The position numbers were made by a program, and so were the translations under genes. 64,000 bases of DNA, from NCBI RefSeq assembly GCF_000243415.2, contig NZ_KI912270.1:1116001-1180000 (forward strand), in the 5' to 3' direction. Source of the DNA: Mycolicibacterium tusciae JS617. GTDB taxonomy: Bacteria > Actinomycetota > Actinomycetes > Mycobacteriales > Mycobacteriaceae. This document shows positions 1-10,283 of the stretch, piece by piece (within the stretch, counting starts at the first letter, position 1; each line of letters opens with the position of its first letter). The notes under the pieces were generated by a model. It searched no databases. It worked only from the letters and a program-made list of their open reading frames with translations, and had not been told where the DNA came from.

Positions 1-124
1 ACGCCAGTCGCGCGTTGGGCCGGCCCATCCACAGCAGCATCAGGCCGACGATCAACCCCGTCACCCCAGAAAAGCCGGGGTGGTCGGCGTGATGGTTGAC
101 GGGCAATGTCTCTGGAGCTGTCAT
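1..124 (-). CDS. Class I SAM-dependent methyltransferase-like protein, N-terminus only
   Basis: Only the first 41 codons lie in the window; the rest runs off the left edge. The reading frame opens with ATG at 124 and begins MTAPETLPVNHHADHPGF, followed by a hydrophobic stretch (GVTGLIVGLMLLWMG). From family memory, this His-rich start with a short hydrophobic segment just before the Rossmann domain is typical of a group of mycobacterial SAM-dependent methyltransferases. No methyltransferase motif is inside the window, so the function is an inference. The gene is divergent from the MerR regulator that starts 49 bases away, so the regulator may control it. Confidence 0.5.
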   Translation of the reverse strand, partial: MTAPETLPVNHHADHPGFSGVTGLIVGLMLLWMGRPNARLA

Positions 125-172
125 GCATCCGAGCTTGCAGGTTCAAGTGGGCTTGAAGTCAAATGAAAAGTG

Positions 173-610
173 ATGGACCTGATTCCGATCGGCGAGGCCG
201 CGGCCCGACTGGGGTTGTCGGCGTCCGCACTGCGCTATTACGACGAACGCGGGTTGGTCCGTCCGCAGCAGCGACGGGCCGGGCGGCGAATGTATGGCTC
301 CGAAGACCTCCGCCGCTTGGCGTTCATCAAGATCTTCCATCAGCTCGGGGTCTCGCTCGACACGGCCGCCGCGGTCCTCGATGCGCCCGCTCCCCGATGG
401 CGAGAAATCGTCCGCGAACAAATCGATCAACTCGATGAGACGATCAGGCAGGCCCAAGGTGCACAGCAGTTCCTCACGCACGCCCTGCACTGTCCGACCG
501 AACACCCCGCGCGCGAATGCCCCACGATGACGGGCGCACTGGATTGCCTGGTCGAGGGCATGAGTGTGGCTCAGCTGGCCGAGGAGCATGCCGACGACCC
601 GGGAGTATGA
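173..610 (+). CDS. MerR-family transcriptional regulator
   Basis: A 145-residue DNA-binding protein. The N-terminal winged helix-turn-helix of the MerR family is clear: IPIGEAAARLGLSASALRYY (residues 4-23), then DERGLVRP and a wing region with RRMYGSEDLRRLAFI. A dimerisation helix follows (about residues 75-110). The C-terminal part carries two cysteines in a HCPTEHPARECP motif, a possible metal- or redox-sensing site; no ligand can be named. ATG at 173 was preferred to the GTG just before it at 170 because MDLIPIGE is the usual MerR beginning. It is divergent from the methyltransferase at the left edge. Its 3' end overlaps the convergent membrane-protein remnant by 40 bases. Confidence 0.85.
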   Translation: MDLIPIGEAAARLGLSASALRYYDERGLVRPQQRRAGRRMYGSEDLRRLAFIKIFHQLGVSLDTAAAVLDAPAPRWREIVREQIDQLDETIRQAQGAQQFLTHALHCPTEHPARECPTMTGALDCLVEGMSVAQLAEEHADDPGV

Positions 611-1316
611 CCTTCGCGCCCCCGTTCCCACGGCCAGGTCATGGCCGCCCATACTCCCGCCACGAGCACGGCGCCGACCAGTACGTACCACGGCCACGGC
701 CCCATCACATCCAGCAATGACGGAGTGCCGGGCTTCGCGTTGAGGAAGCCGTAGTTGCTCTCGACGATGCTGTTGAACGTCATGGTGACGGCCACCCACG
801 TCAGCGTCACCGCCACTACGAATCGATAGCTGCGCCACCCGGGCGCATCCCCCGGCCCCAGGTGAGATAGATGGCGGCCCAGACGACCAGCAGATGAATC
901 GCCCAAAAGCCCAGGAACTGGTAGTGCGGAAAGTCTGGACCGGTCAGCACCGGCGAGATCAACGCCTGCACGCTGAGCACCAGGCCCCAGTAGTAGGTCA
1001 ACACGTAAGCCCACTGCCGCTGCGACCACATCGCGTACGCGGTCACCATGGTCGCTAGATCGGTGAGGTGCAGCGGCACCGACCACCGCAGATCGGGCGG
1101 GAACAGCGCGGTCACGAACGCGGCCAAGTAAATCGCGGCGGTGACCGCGCCGACGCACCGACCGAAAATGCGCGCCTGCCGCTCGGTCTGCCTGCGGCCG
1201 AGCCACACCACGGCCACGGCTCCCGCCGCGAAGACGGCCAGCGCGGCCCAATGTGATGGGCCATACACCGAGAACTCGCCGTACGCGTTGATCTCACAAT
1301 TCTGACGCAGCTTCAC
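571..1316 (-). pseudogene. YwaF/TIGR02206-type integral membrane protein, frameshifted
   Basis: The N-terminal two thirds read from ATG at 1316 in one frame (YGPSHWAALAVFAAGAVAVV, FVTALFPPDLRWSVPLHLTDL, several membrane helices) and stop at 816. The remaining C-terminal helices (WRSYRFVVAVTLTWVAVTM, then NAKPGTPSLLDVMGPWPWY) continue in another frame down to 571. One extra base in the CCCGGG run near 838-846 would join them into a single protein of about 248 residues, the usual length for the family. PLHLTDL and NAKPxTPSLLDVMGPWPWY are family hallmarks. The gene is therefore a one-base-deletion pseudogene or a sequencing error. It is convergent with the MerR gene. The function of the family is not known to me. 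Confidence 0.8.
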
Positions 1317-1369
1317 CTGCCCCGCTTTCGGGTAGATAGTGACTGGACATCACGAGGGGACCAATTCAG

Positions 1370-2248
1370 GTGAGCGAGACGAAGTATCTCGAGCTGCACG
1401 GGGACCGGGTGGCCTACCAGGACGTCGGCACCGGCCCCGAAACGCTGCTGCTCATTCACGGCATGGCTGGCAGTTCAGCGACGTGGCGGGCGGTGATCCC
1501 CCAGCTGTCCCGCAAATACCGCGTCGTCGCACCCGACCTGCTCGGTCACGGGCAATCCGCGAAGCCGCGCGGCGACTACTCGCTGGGCGCGTTCGCGGTG
1601 TGGTTGCGGGATCTGCTCGACGAGTTGGAGGTGTCGCGGGCAACGATCATCGGCCAATCGTTGGGCGGCGGTGTGGCCATGCAGTTCGTCTACCAGCATC
1701 CCGACTTCTGCGAACGACTGATCCTCATCAGCAGCGGCGGCCTGGGACCCGATGTCGGCTGGACGCTTCGCGTGCTGTCCGCCCCAGGAGCCGAGCTGAT
1801 CCTGCCGGTGATCGCGCCGCGCCCGGTGCTGTCGGCAGGCAACAAGGTGCGCTCGTGGCTGTCCACTGCGGGGATTCAGTCACCCCGCGGCGCCGAGATG
1901 TGGAGCGCCTATTCCTCGCTGGCCGATGGTGAGACGCGGCAGGCCTTCCTGCGGACGCTGCGGTCGGTCGTTGACCACCGTGGCCAGGCGGTGAGTGCCT
2001 TGAACCGACTGCACGTGACCGCCGAGATGCCGATGATGGTGATCTGGGGCGACCAGGACCGCATCATCCCCGTCGAGCATGGTCACGCCCTCCATGAAGC
2101 ACGTGCGGGAAGCCGGCTGGAGGTGCTCGCCGGAGTCGGTCACTTCCCCCACGTCGAGCGGCCCGGTGACGTGGTCGATCTGATCGACGACTTCATCAAC
2201 ACCACGGGTCAGCCGAGCGACGCGCGACGTCTCCCCACCAATCGGTAA
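1370..2248 (+). CDS. Alpha/beta-fold hydrolase
   Basis: A 292-residue soluble hydrolase with the complete catalytic apparatus. The oxyanion segment is LLIHGMAGSS (about 27-36). The nucleophile elbow GQSLGG places Ser97. The acid is Asp228 or Asp230 in VIWGDQDRIIP, and the histidine is His258 in GVGHFPHVERP. The start is GTG at 1370 (MSETKYLELHGDRVAYQDVG). The substrate cannot be read from the sequence; relatives include C-C bond hydrolases, esterases and epoxide or lactone hydrolases. The last 40 bases overlap the 3' end of the convergent permease gene. Confidence 0.88.
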   Translation: MSETKYLELHGDRVAYQDVGTGPETLLLIHGMAGSSATWRAVIPQLSRKYRVVAPDLLGHGQSAKPRGDYSLGAFAVWLRDLLDELEVSRATIIGQSLGGGVAMQFVYQHPDFCERLILISSGGLGPDVGWTLRVLSAPGAELILPVIAPRPVLSAGNKVRSWLSTAGIQSPRGAEMWSAYSSLADGETRQAFLRTLRSVVDHRGQAVSALNRLHVTAEMPMMVIWGDQDRIIPVEHGHALHEARAGSRLEVLAGVGHFPHVERPGDVVDLIDDFINTTGQPSDARRLPTNR

Positions 2249-3606
2249 CCGCCGTAAAGTGCGGCGGCGACCAACAGATTGACGAAGTAGGCGACGTCGG
2301 CGCCGTGCCATGCGACGGCGACCGGCCCTTGGAATATCGACGTGTGCATGAACGGGACCGCCGCCGCGTATGCGACCACGAACACGATCAGCGCCGCGGC
2401 GGCATCGCGTCGTTCGGTGGGCTCGGAGGCCGGGTTGAGGCTTGCCCTGCCACGGATACGCAACGCCCAGTCGATCACGACGACCGCGACGAACGCGGGG
2501 ATCCAGTAACTCACAAGCAGCAGCACGTCGGTGAACCGTGTCGCGGTGTTGGCCGCGTGCAACCAGAGGATCAGCGCAAACGCCAGCGCTGTGACGATCA
2601 CTGCCGACACCGGCCGACGCACCCTGACCCCGATGGTTTGCAGTGCCAACGATCCGCTGTAGTCGTTCATCACCCCGGATCCGATCGAGGCGACCGCGAT
2701 TATCAGCAATGTCAGCGCGCCCAACACCCCGCCGCCCATCACCGAGCGCAATCCCTCCGCGGTGTGGTCGCCGATCGCGCCCGCCGCCGCGATCCCGATG
2801 GCCTGCACGAAGATGTAGGCCGAAACGATCCCGGCGAACGTGAAACCGAAAACCCGGACACGCGACGAATTCGCGGGCAGATAGCGACTGAAGTCGGCCG
2901 CGTAGGTGGCCCATGACACCGCCAAGCTGAAGGCGACGGTGACCTCCAGCACGAACGCGCCGAGGAGGTCAGGCCCGGACACCACAGCCGGCGTGATGAT
3001 GTCATGCCCGCCAATGAGTTTCACTGCGAACACCACAAAGGTGACGAACAAAACGACGGTCAGGACCGCCTGCAGCCGATGGATGAGCTCATAGCCGAAG
3101 TAGCCGACCACGCCTTGAACCCCGAGGACGATCAGCACAGCGATCCAGAACGGGATATCGAGCAACACGGCCAGGGCTTCCCCACCGAACAATCCGACAA
3201 GTGCATCCCACGCGATCGACGACAGCCACTGCAACGCGGCGGGCAACACGACGGTTGGGCCGAACGCCATCCGCGAGTTGGGCAGCTGCCCGGTGCCGGT
3301 CCTCGGGCCCCACGTTGAAAGGTAGCCCACCACAAGCGAACCCAGGACGGTTCCGATCACCATTGCCAGCAGACCCAGCCAGAATCCGAGGCCGAAAACT
3401 ATTGCCAGCGTTCCGGTGAAGACGCCGGTCATGTTGACCTGCGGAGCGAACCACACCGTGAACAACCTGCCGGGGGTGCCGTAGCGCTGATCCTCGGCGA
3501 CGGGCGTGATGCCGTGCGTCTCGACCGACAAGTCGCCGGCGCTTGTGGGACGCTGGCCGCTGAACGTCGATTCCGTTAGTGGGCTCGAGATGCCCTGTTG
3601 TGACAT
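2209..3606 (-). CDS. NCS1-family purine/cytosine-type permease
   Basis: A 465-residue cytoplasmic-membrane transporter with about twelve hydrophobic segments. The N-terminal soluble stretch ends in TPGRLFTVWFAPQVNMTGVF, which matches the conserved entry helix of nucleobase:cation symporter-1 proteins, and FGPTVVLPAALQWLSSIAWD resembles the substrate-site helix. NCS1 members import cytosine, purines, hydantoins or allantoin with a proton or sodium; the exact substrate is not visible here. Start ATG at 3606. It is divergent from the MFS exporter gene across a 95-base gap, with no linked nucleobase catabolic gene in the window. Confidence 0.85.
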   Translation of the reverse strand: MSQQGISSPLTESTFSGQRPTSAGDLSVETHGITPVAEDQRYGTPGRLFTVWFAPQVNMTGVFTGTLAIVFGLGFWLGLLAMVIGTVLGSLVVGYLSTWGPRTGTGQLPNSRMAFGPTVVLPAALQWLSSIAWDALVGLFGGEALAVLLDIPFWIAVLIVLGVQGVVGYFGYELIHRLQAVLTVVLFVTFVVFAVKLIGGHDIITPAVVSGPDLLGAFVLEVTVAFSLAVSWATYAADFSRYLPANSSRVRVFGFTFAGIVSAYIFVQAIGIAAAGAIGDHTAEGLRSVMGGGVLGALTLLIIAVASIGSGVMNDYSGSLALQTIGVRVRRPVSAVIVTALAFALILWLHAANTATRFTDVLLLVSYWIPAFVAVVVIDWALRIRGRASLNPASEPTERRDAAAALIVFVVAYAAAVPFMHTSIFQGPVAVAWHGADVAYFVNLLVAAALYGGYRLVGRRRASLG

Positions 3607-3701
3607 GGGCCTATTCGATCACGTGCGGCCGCCCGCCCGCTCCGGGTCTAGGCACATAATCGAGAGCGAAACCAAAGATGAGCTAACGATCGGAGTGGTA
3701 C

Positions 3702-5177
3702 GTGGTCGAGGCCGACGCGACCCGGTCGACCACGTCCGGTAAACCGGAGCGGCGGTCGAGCTTGCTGGTCGCGGGTTTGAGCGTCGTGGTTTTGACCGTC
3801 GCGGTGTTGCAGACGGCCGTGGTCCCCGTGCTGGGCGTCATCGCCGACCAACTGAACGCGTCCGACGTCGGTGTCAGCTGGGCGGTGACCGCCAACCTGC
3901 TGGCCGCAATCGCCCTGACTCCGTTGGTCGGCCGCCTCGCCGATCTGTACAGCAAGAAACCGGTGCTGTTGATCGTGCTTGTCGTCGTCCTCCTCGGTTC
4001 ACTGCTCGCGGCCACCACGACGTCGTTGCCGCTCCTCATCGTCGGTCGCGTACTTCAGGCCACCTCTTACGCGCTGTATCCGGTCAGCATCGCGATCCTG
4101 CGCGAGGAGCTGCCCGAGGACCGACTCATGTCGGCGATGGCGGTGATGTCGGGCACGCTGGGCTTCGGCGGCGGCGCCGGACTCGTGGTGGTGGGGCTGT
4201 TGATGAGCGGTGATGCGGGCTACCACCGGGTGTTCTGGCTGACCACTGCGTTCACCGCCGTCGTCATCGTGATCGCGGTGACCGTCGTCCCCCGGCGACC
4301 GCGCAGCTCCACCGGGAGCATCGACTGGCTCGGGGCCGTCGGGATCGCAATCGGGCTATCCGCGGTCCTGCTGGCGCTCACCCAGGGGCAGTCATGGGGC
4401 TGGACATCGCCGGCGACGCTCGGCTGCGCGGTGGGCGGCGTGGTGGTGCTCGTCGGTTGGTGGATGTGGGAACGACGCGCCAAACAACCCCTGGTCTCGA
4501 CCGCGATGCTGAAGCGGCGCCCGATTCTGCTCACCAACCTCGCCACCGTTTTCGTGGGCATGGGCCTGTATTTCGCGTTTCTCGGATTGACACAATTTGT
4601 CCAAATACCCAGGGAGGCAGCGGGATACGGGTTCGGTGCGACGGTCCTGGAGGCCAGCGTGGTCTTCCTTCTGCCCGGGGTGGTCGCGGGTTTCCTGATT
4701 GCCTTGTTCAGCGGCAGGTTCATCGACCGCTACGGCGCACGCCCGGTGCTGCTCGTCGCGGCCGTCGCAGGGATCGCAGGATTCCTGTTCATCGCGTTTG
4801 CGCACTCGCAGGCGTGGCAGGTCATGGTCGCGGGCATCCTCGCCAACGCCTACATCAGCCTGGGCTACGGGGCGCTGCCCGCGTTGGTGGTCAGCGAGGT
4901 CGACGCCGGCGAGACGGGTGTCGCCACGAGCATGAACGCGATCGCCAGGACGATCGGGAGCTCTACCGCCGCGGCCCTGGTTGCGGTGCTGCTCAGCCGG
5001 GTGGTGGCCGGCACGGATGTGCCGATGGAGAGCAGCTTCTTCATCATCTTCATCGGCGGCGCGGTGACAGCTGCGCTGGCCATGGCGCTCATCGGGTTTT
5101 CGCATCTGCGCACACCTGAACCGGAATCCGTCGAGGCGCGCTACGAATCCCGCGCCATGAACCACGAGTGGGGCTGA
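3702..5177 (+). CDS. MFS drug/metabolite exporter, DHA2-like
   Basis: A 491-residue major facilitator with roughly fourteen predicted membrane helices. The loop 2-3 motif is LVGRLADLYSKKPVLL, and QTAVVPVLGVIADQLNAS near the N-terminus matches drug:proton antiporter-type MFS proteins. A second-half copy of the motif is seen in FSGRFIDRYGARPVLL. The start is taken at GTG 3702. The protein probably exports small hydrophobic compounds in exchange for protons; the substrate is unknown. It stands alone. A 12-bp palindrome lies directly after its stop codon. Confidence 0.87.
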   Translation: MVEADATRSTTSGKPERRSSLLVAGLSVVVLTVAVLQTAVVPVLGVIADQLNASDVGVSWAVTANLLAAIALTPLVGRLADLYSKKPVLLIVLVVVLLGSLLAATTTSLPLLIVGRVLQATSYALYPVSIAILREELPEDRLMSAMAVMSGTLGFGGGAGLVVVGLLMSGDAGYHRVFWLTTAFTAVVIVIAVTVVPRRPRSSTGSIDWLGAVGIAIGLSAVLLALTQGQSWGWTSPATLGCAVGGVVVLVGWWMWERRAKQPLVSTAMLKRRPILLTNLATVFVGMGLYFAFLGLTQFVQIPREAAGYGFGATVLEASVVFLLPGVVAGFLIALFSGRFIDRYGARPVLLVAAVAGIAGFLFIAFAHSQAWQVMVAGILANAYISLGYGALPALVVSEVDAGETGVATSMNAIARTIGSSTAAALVAVLLSRVVAGTDVPMESSFFIIFIGGAVTAALAMALIGFSHLRTPEPESVEARYESRAMNHEWG

Positions 5178-5196
5178 GCGAGAACCGGTTCTGCTC
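5176..5196. repeat. Palindrome after the MFS gene, possible transcription end
   Basis: The perfect palindrome AGAACCGGTTCT (5181-5192) is flanked by GAGC and GCTC, making a dyad with one bulged base. It overlaps the MFS stop codon region. There is no loop and no T-tract, so it may be a weak terminator or a protein-binding dyad. Confidence 0.3.
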
Positions 5197-5261
5197 ACTC
5201 AATCGCCGCGAGAGGCCGCAGTGCCATCCATCGACGACGCCCTCGCGCGCCTAATAGCGGT

Positions 5262-5306
5262 TAACGGGTTGATTGCGTGCATCTGGTGGCTGTTGCAAAA
5301 TGCCGG
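5262..5306. repeat. Left inverted repeat of the IS1182-family element
   Basis: 45 bp, matching the complement of 6989-7033 with five mismatches. Confidence 0.8.
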
Positions 5307-5361
5307 TCGGGGTTGAGCAGCTGCGGTCATGGACGGATCCAACGGGTCCAACCCCGCAGAT

Positions 5362-6945
5362 CTACGCGGTGGCCAGGCGGAGTCGGGTGAGGTTGAGTGC
5401 TGCGGCCCCCAGGTGCAGTTCGGCTTCGACGGCTTGCAGGCCGCGGCGGGCGTAGCGGCGCAAGCCGATTCGATCTTTGAGGTGTCCGATGACGGGTTCC
5501 ACGGTGGCTGATCGGCGTTTGTATTGCTCGACGCTGTCGGGCTGTCGCATCTTGTGCCGCATGGCCTCCAGCGGGGGTAGATCGGGTGGGGGCGGCCCGT
5601 CAGCGGGGTTGTGCTTGGCCTCCTGGAGTGTCTCGCGGTTCTTACCAGGGGCGATGAGGCGGTCGGGACCGGTGCTGGTGAGGTTGTCTTCGGTGAAGTA
5701 GCCGGCGTCGGCCAACACCGTCCCGATCTTCTTACCCAGCGATTGGATCTGGCCGGTGGCCGCATCCAGGGCCGGTGTGAAGCAGTTGGTGTCGTTGGCG
5801 TCTTGGGACACGTGCACGCCGATGATGAAGTGGTCATCGGAGGACACGATCTGGCTGTTGTAGCCCTGCACCGATCCTCCGCCCGAACCTTCGGTCATCA
5901 ACCGGGCCTGAGGGTCGGTCAGGTTGACCACCGACGATGCACCCCGCTGGGCCCGCCGGGAATTTTTGTAGTCACGTCGGCGCGCTGCTGCTCCCCGCCG
6001 ATCTGCCAACCCCGCCGCCTGCTCGACGCGCGCCTGCTCTAGCGCCGCCTGCCAGCGCTTGATGCTCTTACGAACATCGCTGCGCCGCTCGGTGATTGGC
6101 TTGCCACCCCTGTCGCCCAGTTCGGCCAGACGCCGCTGATCACGCGCGATCCTGGCCTGGTGCAGACGGACCTGATCCACCCCCGCCGGGGGTGGGCCGG
6201 TCGGGGTTTCCCCGGCTTCCAAGCGCCGCAGATAGTCCGCCTGGCGAGCCGCATCGGCAGCGTCAGCCTCAGCGTCGCAGGCATCTTTGCGTTGGATTTC
6301 CTCCATCGCCTTCTTGATCGCGGCCGCCCGACCGGCCCGGGTGCTCAACTCGGCAGGCGGTTGCGTGTCCGGGCCGGCGGCGGCTTCGGCGGCGTCCTCG
6401 ACGGCATCGACCTCAGCGGCCTCGCTGACCACGTCTTCGGCGATCCGGCGGGCGTGTTCGCGCACCCAATCATGGGAACGATTGGCTGATTTCGAGGCAT
6501 TGGCCGCGATCTTGGTGCCATCGATCGAGATCACCCCGACCGACACCATCCCGGCTTCAGAACACAACCGCAGGACTTGAGCGAACAGATCGATGAACGC
6601 GGTGTCATGGGCCGCGCGGAACCGCGCCAACGTGCTGTGATCGGGTGCGTCCTGCGCACACACCACCCGATAGGCCACATGATCGAGGCACAACCGCTCG
6701 ATGCGCCGCGAGGACCGCTCACCACAGGCATACGCATAGACCAACAGCGCTAACAACATGTCGGGGTCATAGCCCGCCCGCCCCACCCCACCGACGCGAC
6801 GGCTCTGATGAAACCCCGACGTATCCAGCCGTTCCACCACATCGAGCACGAACCACACCAAGTGATCGTCGGGCAGCCACTCGGCCATATTCGGCGGCAG
6901 CAGAAACTCCTGATCACGCACCACAGGTCGATACGAACGAGCCAT
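5362..6945 (-). CDS. IS1182-family transposase
   Basis: A 527-residue transposase opening MARSYRPVVRDQEFLLPPNM. The N-terminal domain contains the family motif PDHSTLARFR (about 101-110). The catalytic DDE core begins with Asp142 in ISIDGTKIAANAS. The second acidic residue is probably in TVLADAGYFTEDN, and the glutamate is in TVEPVIGHLKDRIG near the C-terminus. Between them lies an Ala/Glu/Arg-rich helical insertion typical of this family. Start ATG at 6945. No frameshift is visible, so the element could be active. Confidence 0.92.
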   Translation of the reverse strand: MARSYRPVVRDQEFLLPPNMAEWLPDDHLVWFVLDVVERLDTSGFHQSRRVGGVGRAGYDPDMLLALLVYAYACGERSSRRIERLCLDHVAYRVVCAQDAPDHSTLARFRAAHDTAFIDLFAQVLRLCSEAGMVSVGVISIDGTKIAANASKSANRSHDWVREHARRIAEDVVSEAAEVDAVEDAAEAAAGPDTQPPAELSTRAGRAAAIKKAMEEIQRKDACDAEADAADAARQADYLRRLEAGETPTGPPPAGVDQVRLHQARIARDQRRLAELGDRGGKPITERRSDVRKSIKRWQAALEQARVEQAAGLADRRGAAARRRDYKNSRRAQRGASSVVNLTDPQARLMTEGSGGGSVQGYNSQIVSSDDHFIIGVHVSQDANDTNCFTPALDAATGQIQSLGKKIGTVLADAGYFTEDNLTSTGPDRLIAPGKNRETLQEAKHNPADGPPPPDLPPLEAMRHKMRQPDSVEQYKRRSATVEPVIGHLKDRIGLRRYARRGLQAVEAELHLGAAALNLTRLRLATA

Positions 6946-6988
6946 ACCTCATCGTTTCGTGATCGACAGCCAAGACCAAGCACCGCGC

Positions 6989-7033
6989 CCGGCATTTCGC
7001 AACAGCCACCTGATGCGCGGGATCAACCCGTTA
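6989..7033. repeat. Right inverted repeat of the IS1182-family element
   Basis: 45 bp, the imperfect complement of the left end at 5262-5306. Confidence 0.8.
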
Positions 7034-7096
7034 GCGCGTGTCGGCGTGCCGACGCAGTCGCCCCTGGCCGACGCCGGCGGCTCAGCTGAGGGAGAA

Positions 7097-7549
7097 CTAT
7101 CGCAGGGCGGCCAGGTTCGTGACGGACCTGCGGACATCGGACTCCAGGACCTTGGCGACCAGATTGCCGATGCGGGTGTTGAGCAGGCCGCCGGTGAGAT
7201 CGGCGATCACTTGGAACACGGAGCCGGAGGCGACATCGTCGGAAGCCCCAGGCCGCACCTCCTTCACGCACAGGCGAAGTGCGATGCAGACCGCCGGCTT
7301 TCCGCGGCCGACCAATTCGATCGCCTTGGGCTCGTCGTAGCGGGTGACGCGCCAGTGGATCGTGTTGCGGAAGCCCTTCACCTTGATCGCGGACGACACT
7401 GAGGTGCCGACCTCGACCTGCGTCGGAACCGGGCTTTTCCACCCGCCGAAGATGGTCAGCCATTCGTCGAACCGGCTGAGATCCGACGCGAGTTCCCACG
7501 CCTTCTCCGGACTGAGATCAGACGACACCGAGACATCCACCGTAGCCAT
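7097..7549 (-). CDS. SRPBCC-fold protein, Rv0910-like
   Basis: A 150-residue START/Bet v1-like small-ligand-binding protein. The sequence MATVDVSVSSDLSPEKAWEL and the motifs FDEWLTIFGGW, IKVKGFRNTIHW and DLTGGLLNT are, from memory, nearly diagnostic of the mycobacterial Rv0910 family, described in M. tuberculosis as the toxin partner of Rv0909. No small antitoxin gene is adjacent here, and the family name alone does not prove toxicity. ATG at 7549 fits the family start; the open frame continues upstream without family similarity. It is divergent from the polyamine transporter operon. The 240 bases between the two starts presumably hold both promoters; no certain motif was found there. Confidence 0.85.
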   Translation of the reverse strand: MATVDVSVSSDLSPEKAWELASDLSRFDEWLTIFGGWKSPVPTQVEVGTSVSSAIKVKGFRNTIHWRVTRYDEPKAIELVGRGKPAVCIALRLCVKEVRPGASDDVASGSVFQVIADLTGGLLNTRIGNLVAKVLESDVRRSVTNLAALR

Positions 7550-7791
7550 GTCCACATCACTACCCGGGCAGACCGTTGCGATAAACGAGTGATCAGATTT
7601 CGACGGCCCAGCAGCGAACGGTGCGAAACTGATCAAGCGCGCTTCGTCGCCGCCCCACAGCCGGCTGCCGTCACAGCCCGGCCGCGGGCGTGCACGCCTC
7701 TTCAGCGGATTCATACGGTTTTCGGCGTCGGTGACGAAGGATTCCATTGTCGAAATGTAAATTCATTGCGGAATCACTTGCGAAGGTCAGC

Positions 7792-9039
<1,248 letters not shown>

Positions 9040-9092
9040 TCGCCTTCCCGATCGCCTGCCCCTCTTTCACATCGACGAAAGGCACAGTCGCC

Positions 9093-10280
9093 ATGCCCGC
9101 CAAGAACATCGACCTCGAACTGGCCGCCCGCCTCGCCGCCAACCGATCCTCCCGTCGCCGGTTCATCGGCGGCGGTGCCGCAGCGGCCGCTGCATTGGCC
9201 CTCGGCCCGTCCTTCCTCGCCGCATGTAGCTCGGACGGTGGCGGATCCAGTGACACCTCAGCGCAGAACGGCGGCCCGGCCAGCGGGACGCTGCGAGTCT
9301 CGAACTGGCCGCTGTACATGGCCGACGGGTTTGTCGCCGCCTTCCAGACCGCGTCCGGAATCACGGTGGACTACAAGGAAGACCTCAACGACAACGAGCA
9401 GTGGTTCGCGAAGAACAAGGAACCGTTGTCGCGCAAGCAGGACATCGGCGCCGACCTGGCAGTACCGACCACCTTCATGGCGGTGCGGCTGCACCAGCTC
9501 GGCTGGCTCAACGACATCAGCGATGCGGGCTGGTCCAACAAAAAGAATCTGAGGACCGATCTGCTGGAAGCCAGCGTCGACCCCGAACGCAAATTCAGCG
9601 CCCCGTACATGTCCGGCCTCGTCGGGCTGGCTTACAACCGGGCGGCGACGGGCCGAGACATCACCACGATCGACGATCTGTGGGATCCCGCGTTCAAGGG
9701 CCGTGTCAGCCTGTTCTCCGATGCGCAGGACGGGCTCGGAATGCTCATGCTCTCGCAGGGAAATTCACCCGAGGACCCCAGCACTGAGACGGTTCAGAAG
9801 GCAGTCGACCTCGTCCGCGAGCAGAACGACAAGGGCCAGATCCGGCGTTTCACGGGCAACGACTATGCCGATGACCTCGCAGCAGGCAACATCGCTGTCG
9901 CGCAAGCCTATTCGGGCGACGTGGTGCAGTTGCAGGCCGACAATCCCGATCTGCAGTTCATCGTTCCGGAAGCGGGCGGCACCACGTTCATCGACACAAT
10001 GGTGATTCCGTACACCACGAAGAACCAGAGTGCGGCCGAGGCCTGGATCGACTACATCTACGACCGCGCGAACTACGCCAAGCTCGTCTCGTTCACCCAG
10101 TTCGTGCCGGTGCTGTCGGAGATGACCGAGGAACTCCGCAAGGTGGACCCCGCGGCAGCGGACAACCCGTTGATCAACCCGCCACAGTCCACCCTGGACA
10201 ACGTGAAGGCATGGCCCGCGCTGACCGACGAGCAGACCCAAGACTTCAACACGATGTACGCAGCGGTTACCGGCGGCTGA
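9093..10280 (+). CDS. potD: Polyamine-type ABC transporter substrate-binding lipoprotein
   Basis: A 395-residue extracytoplasmic binding protein. The N-terminus has a twin-arginine-like signal (SRRRFIGGG at 20-28), then an Ala-rich hydrophobic segment and the lipobox LAAC with Cys45, so it is predicted to be exported folded and lipid-anchored. The mature part starts GTLRVSNWPLYM, and the motifs YKEDLNDNEQW and MVIPYTTKNQSAAEAWIDY fit the PotD/PotF family. It follows potA by 53 bases with a GAAAGG ribosome site and precedes potB by 3 bases, so it is in the same operon. Confidence 0.9.
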   Translation: MPAKNIDLELAARLAANRSSRRRFIGGGAAAAAALALGPSFLAACSSDGGGSSDTSAQNGGPASGTLRVSNWPLYMADGFVAAFQTASGITVDYKEDLNDNEQWFAKNKEPLSRKQDIGADLAVPTTFMAVRLHQLGWLNDISDAGWSNKKNLRTDLLEASVDPERKFSAPYMSGLVGLAYNRAATGRDITTIDDLWDPAFKGRVSLFSDAQDGLGMLMLSQGNSPEDPSTETVQKAVDLVREQNDKGQIRRFTGNDYADDLAAGNIAVAQAYSGDVVQLQADNPDLQFIVPEAGGTTFIDTMVIPYTTKNQSAAEAWIDYIYDRANYAKLVSFTQFVPVLSEMTEELRKVDPAAADNPLINPPQSTLDNVKAWPALTDEQTQDFNTMYAAVTGG

Positions 10281-10283
10281 TCG

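Larger units (their letters stand above)
5262..7033 (-). mobile_element. IS1182-family insertion sequence, apparently complete
   Basis: A 1772-bp element defined by 45-bp terminal inverted repeats that agree at 40 of 45 positions: the left end begins TAACGGGTTGAT (5262-5306) and the right end is its complement (6989-7033). Both run into GGTGGCTGTTGC. It contains one intact transposase gene on the minus strand. A clear target duplication was not found next to either end. It sits between the MFS gene and the SRPBCC gene and does not interrupt a recognisable gene. Confidence 0.85.

Noticed and set aside
5240..7055. Target-site duplication of the IS1182 element
   Set aside because: The bases outside the inverted repeats share only short GC-rich pieces. 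No convincing direct repeat could be defined.
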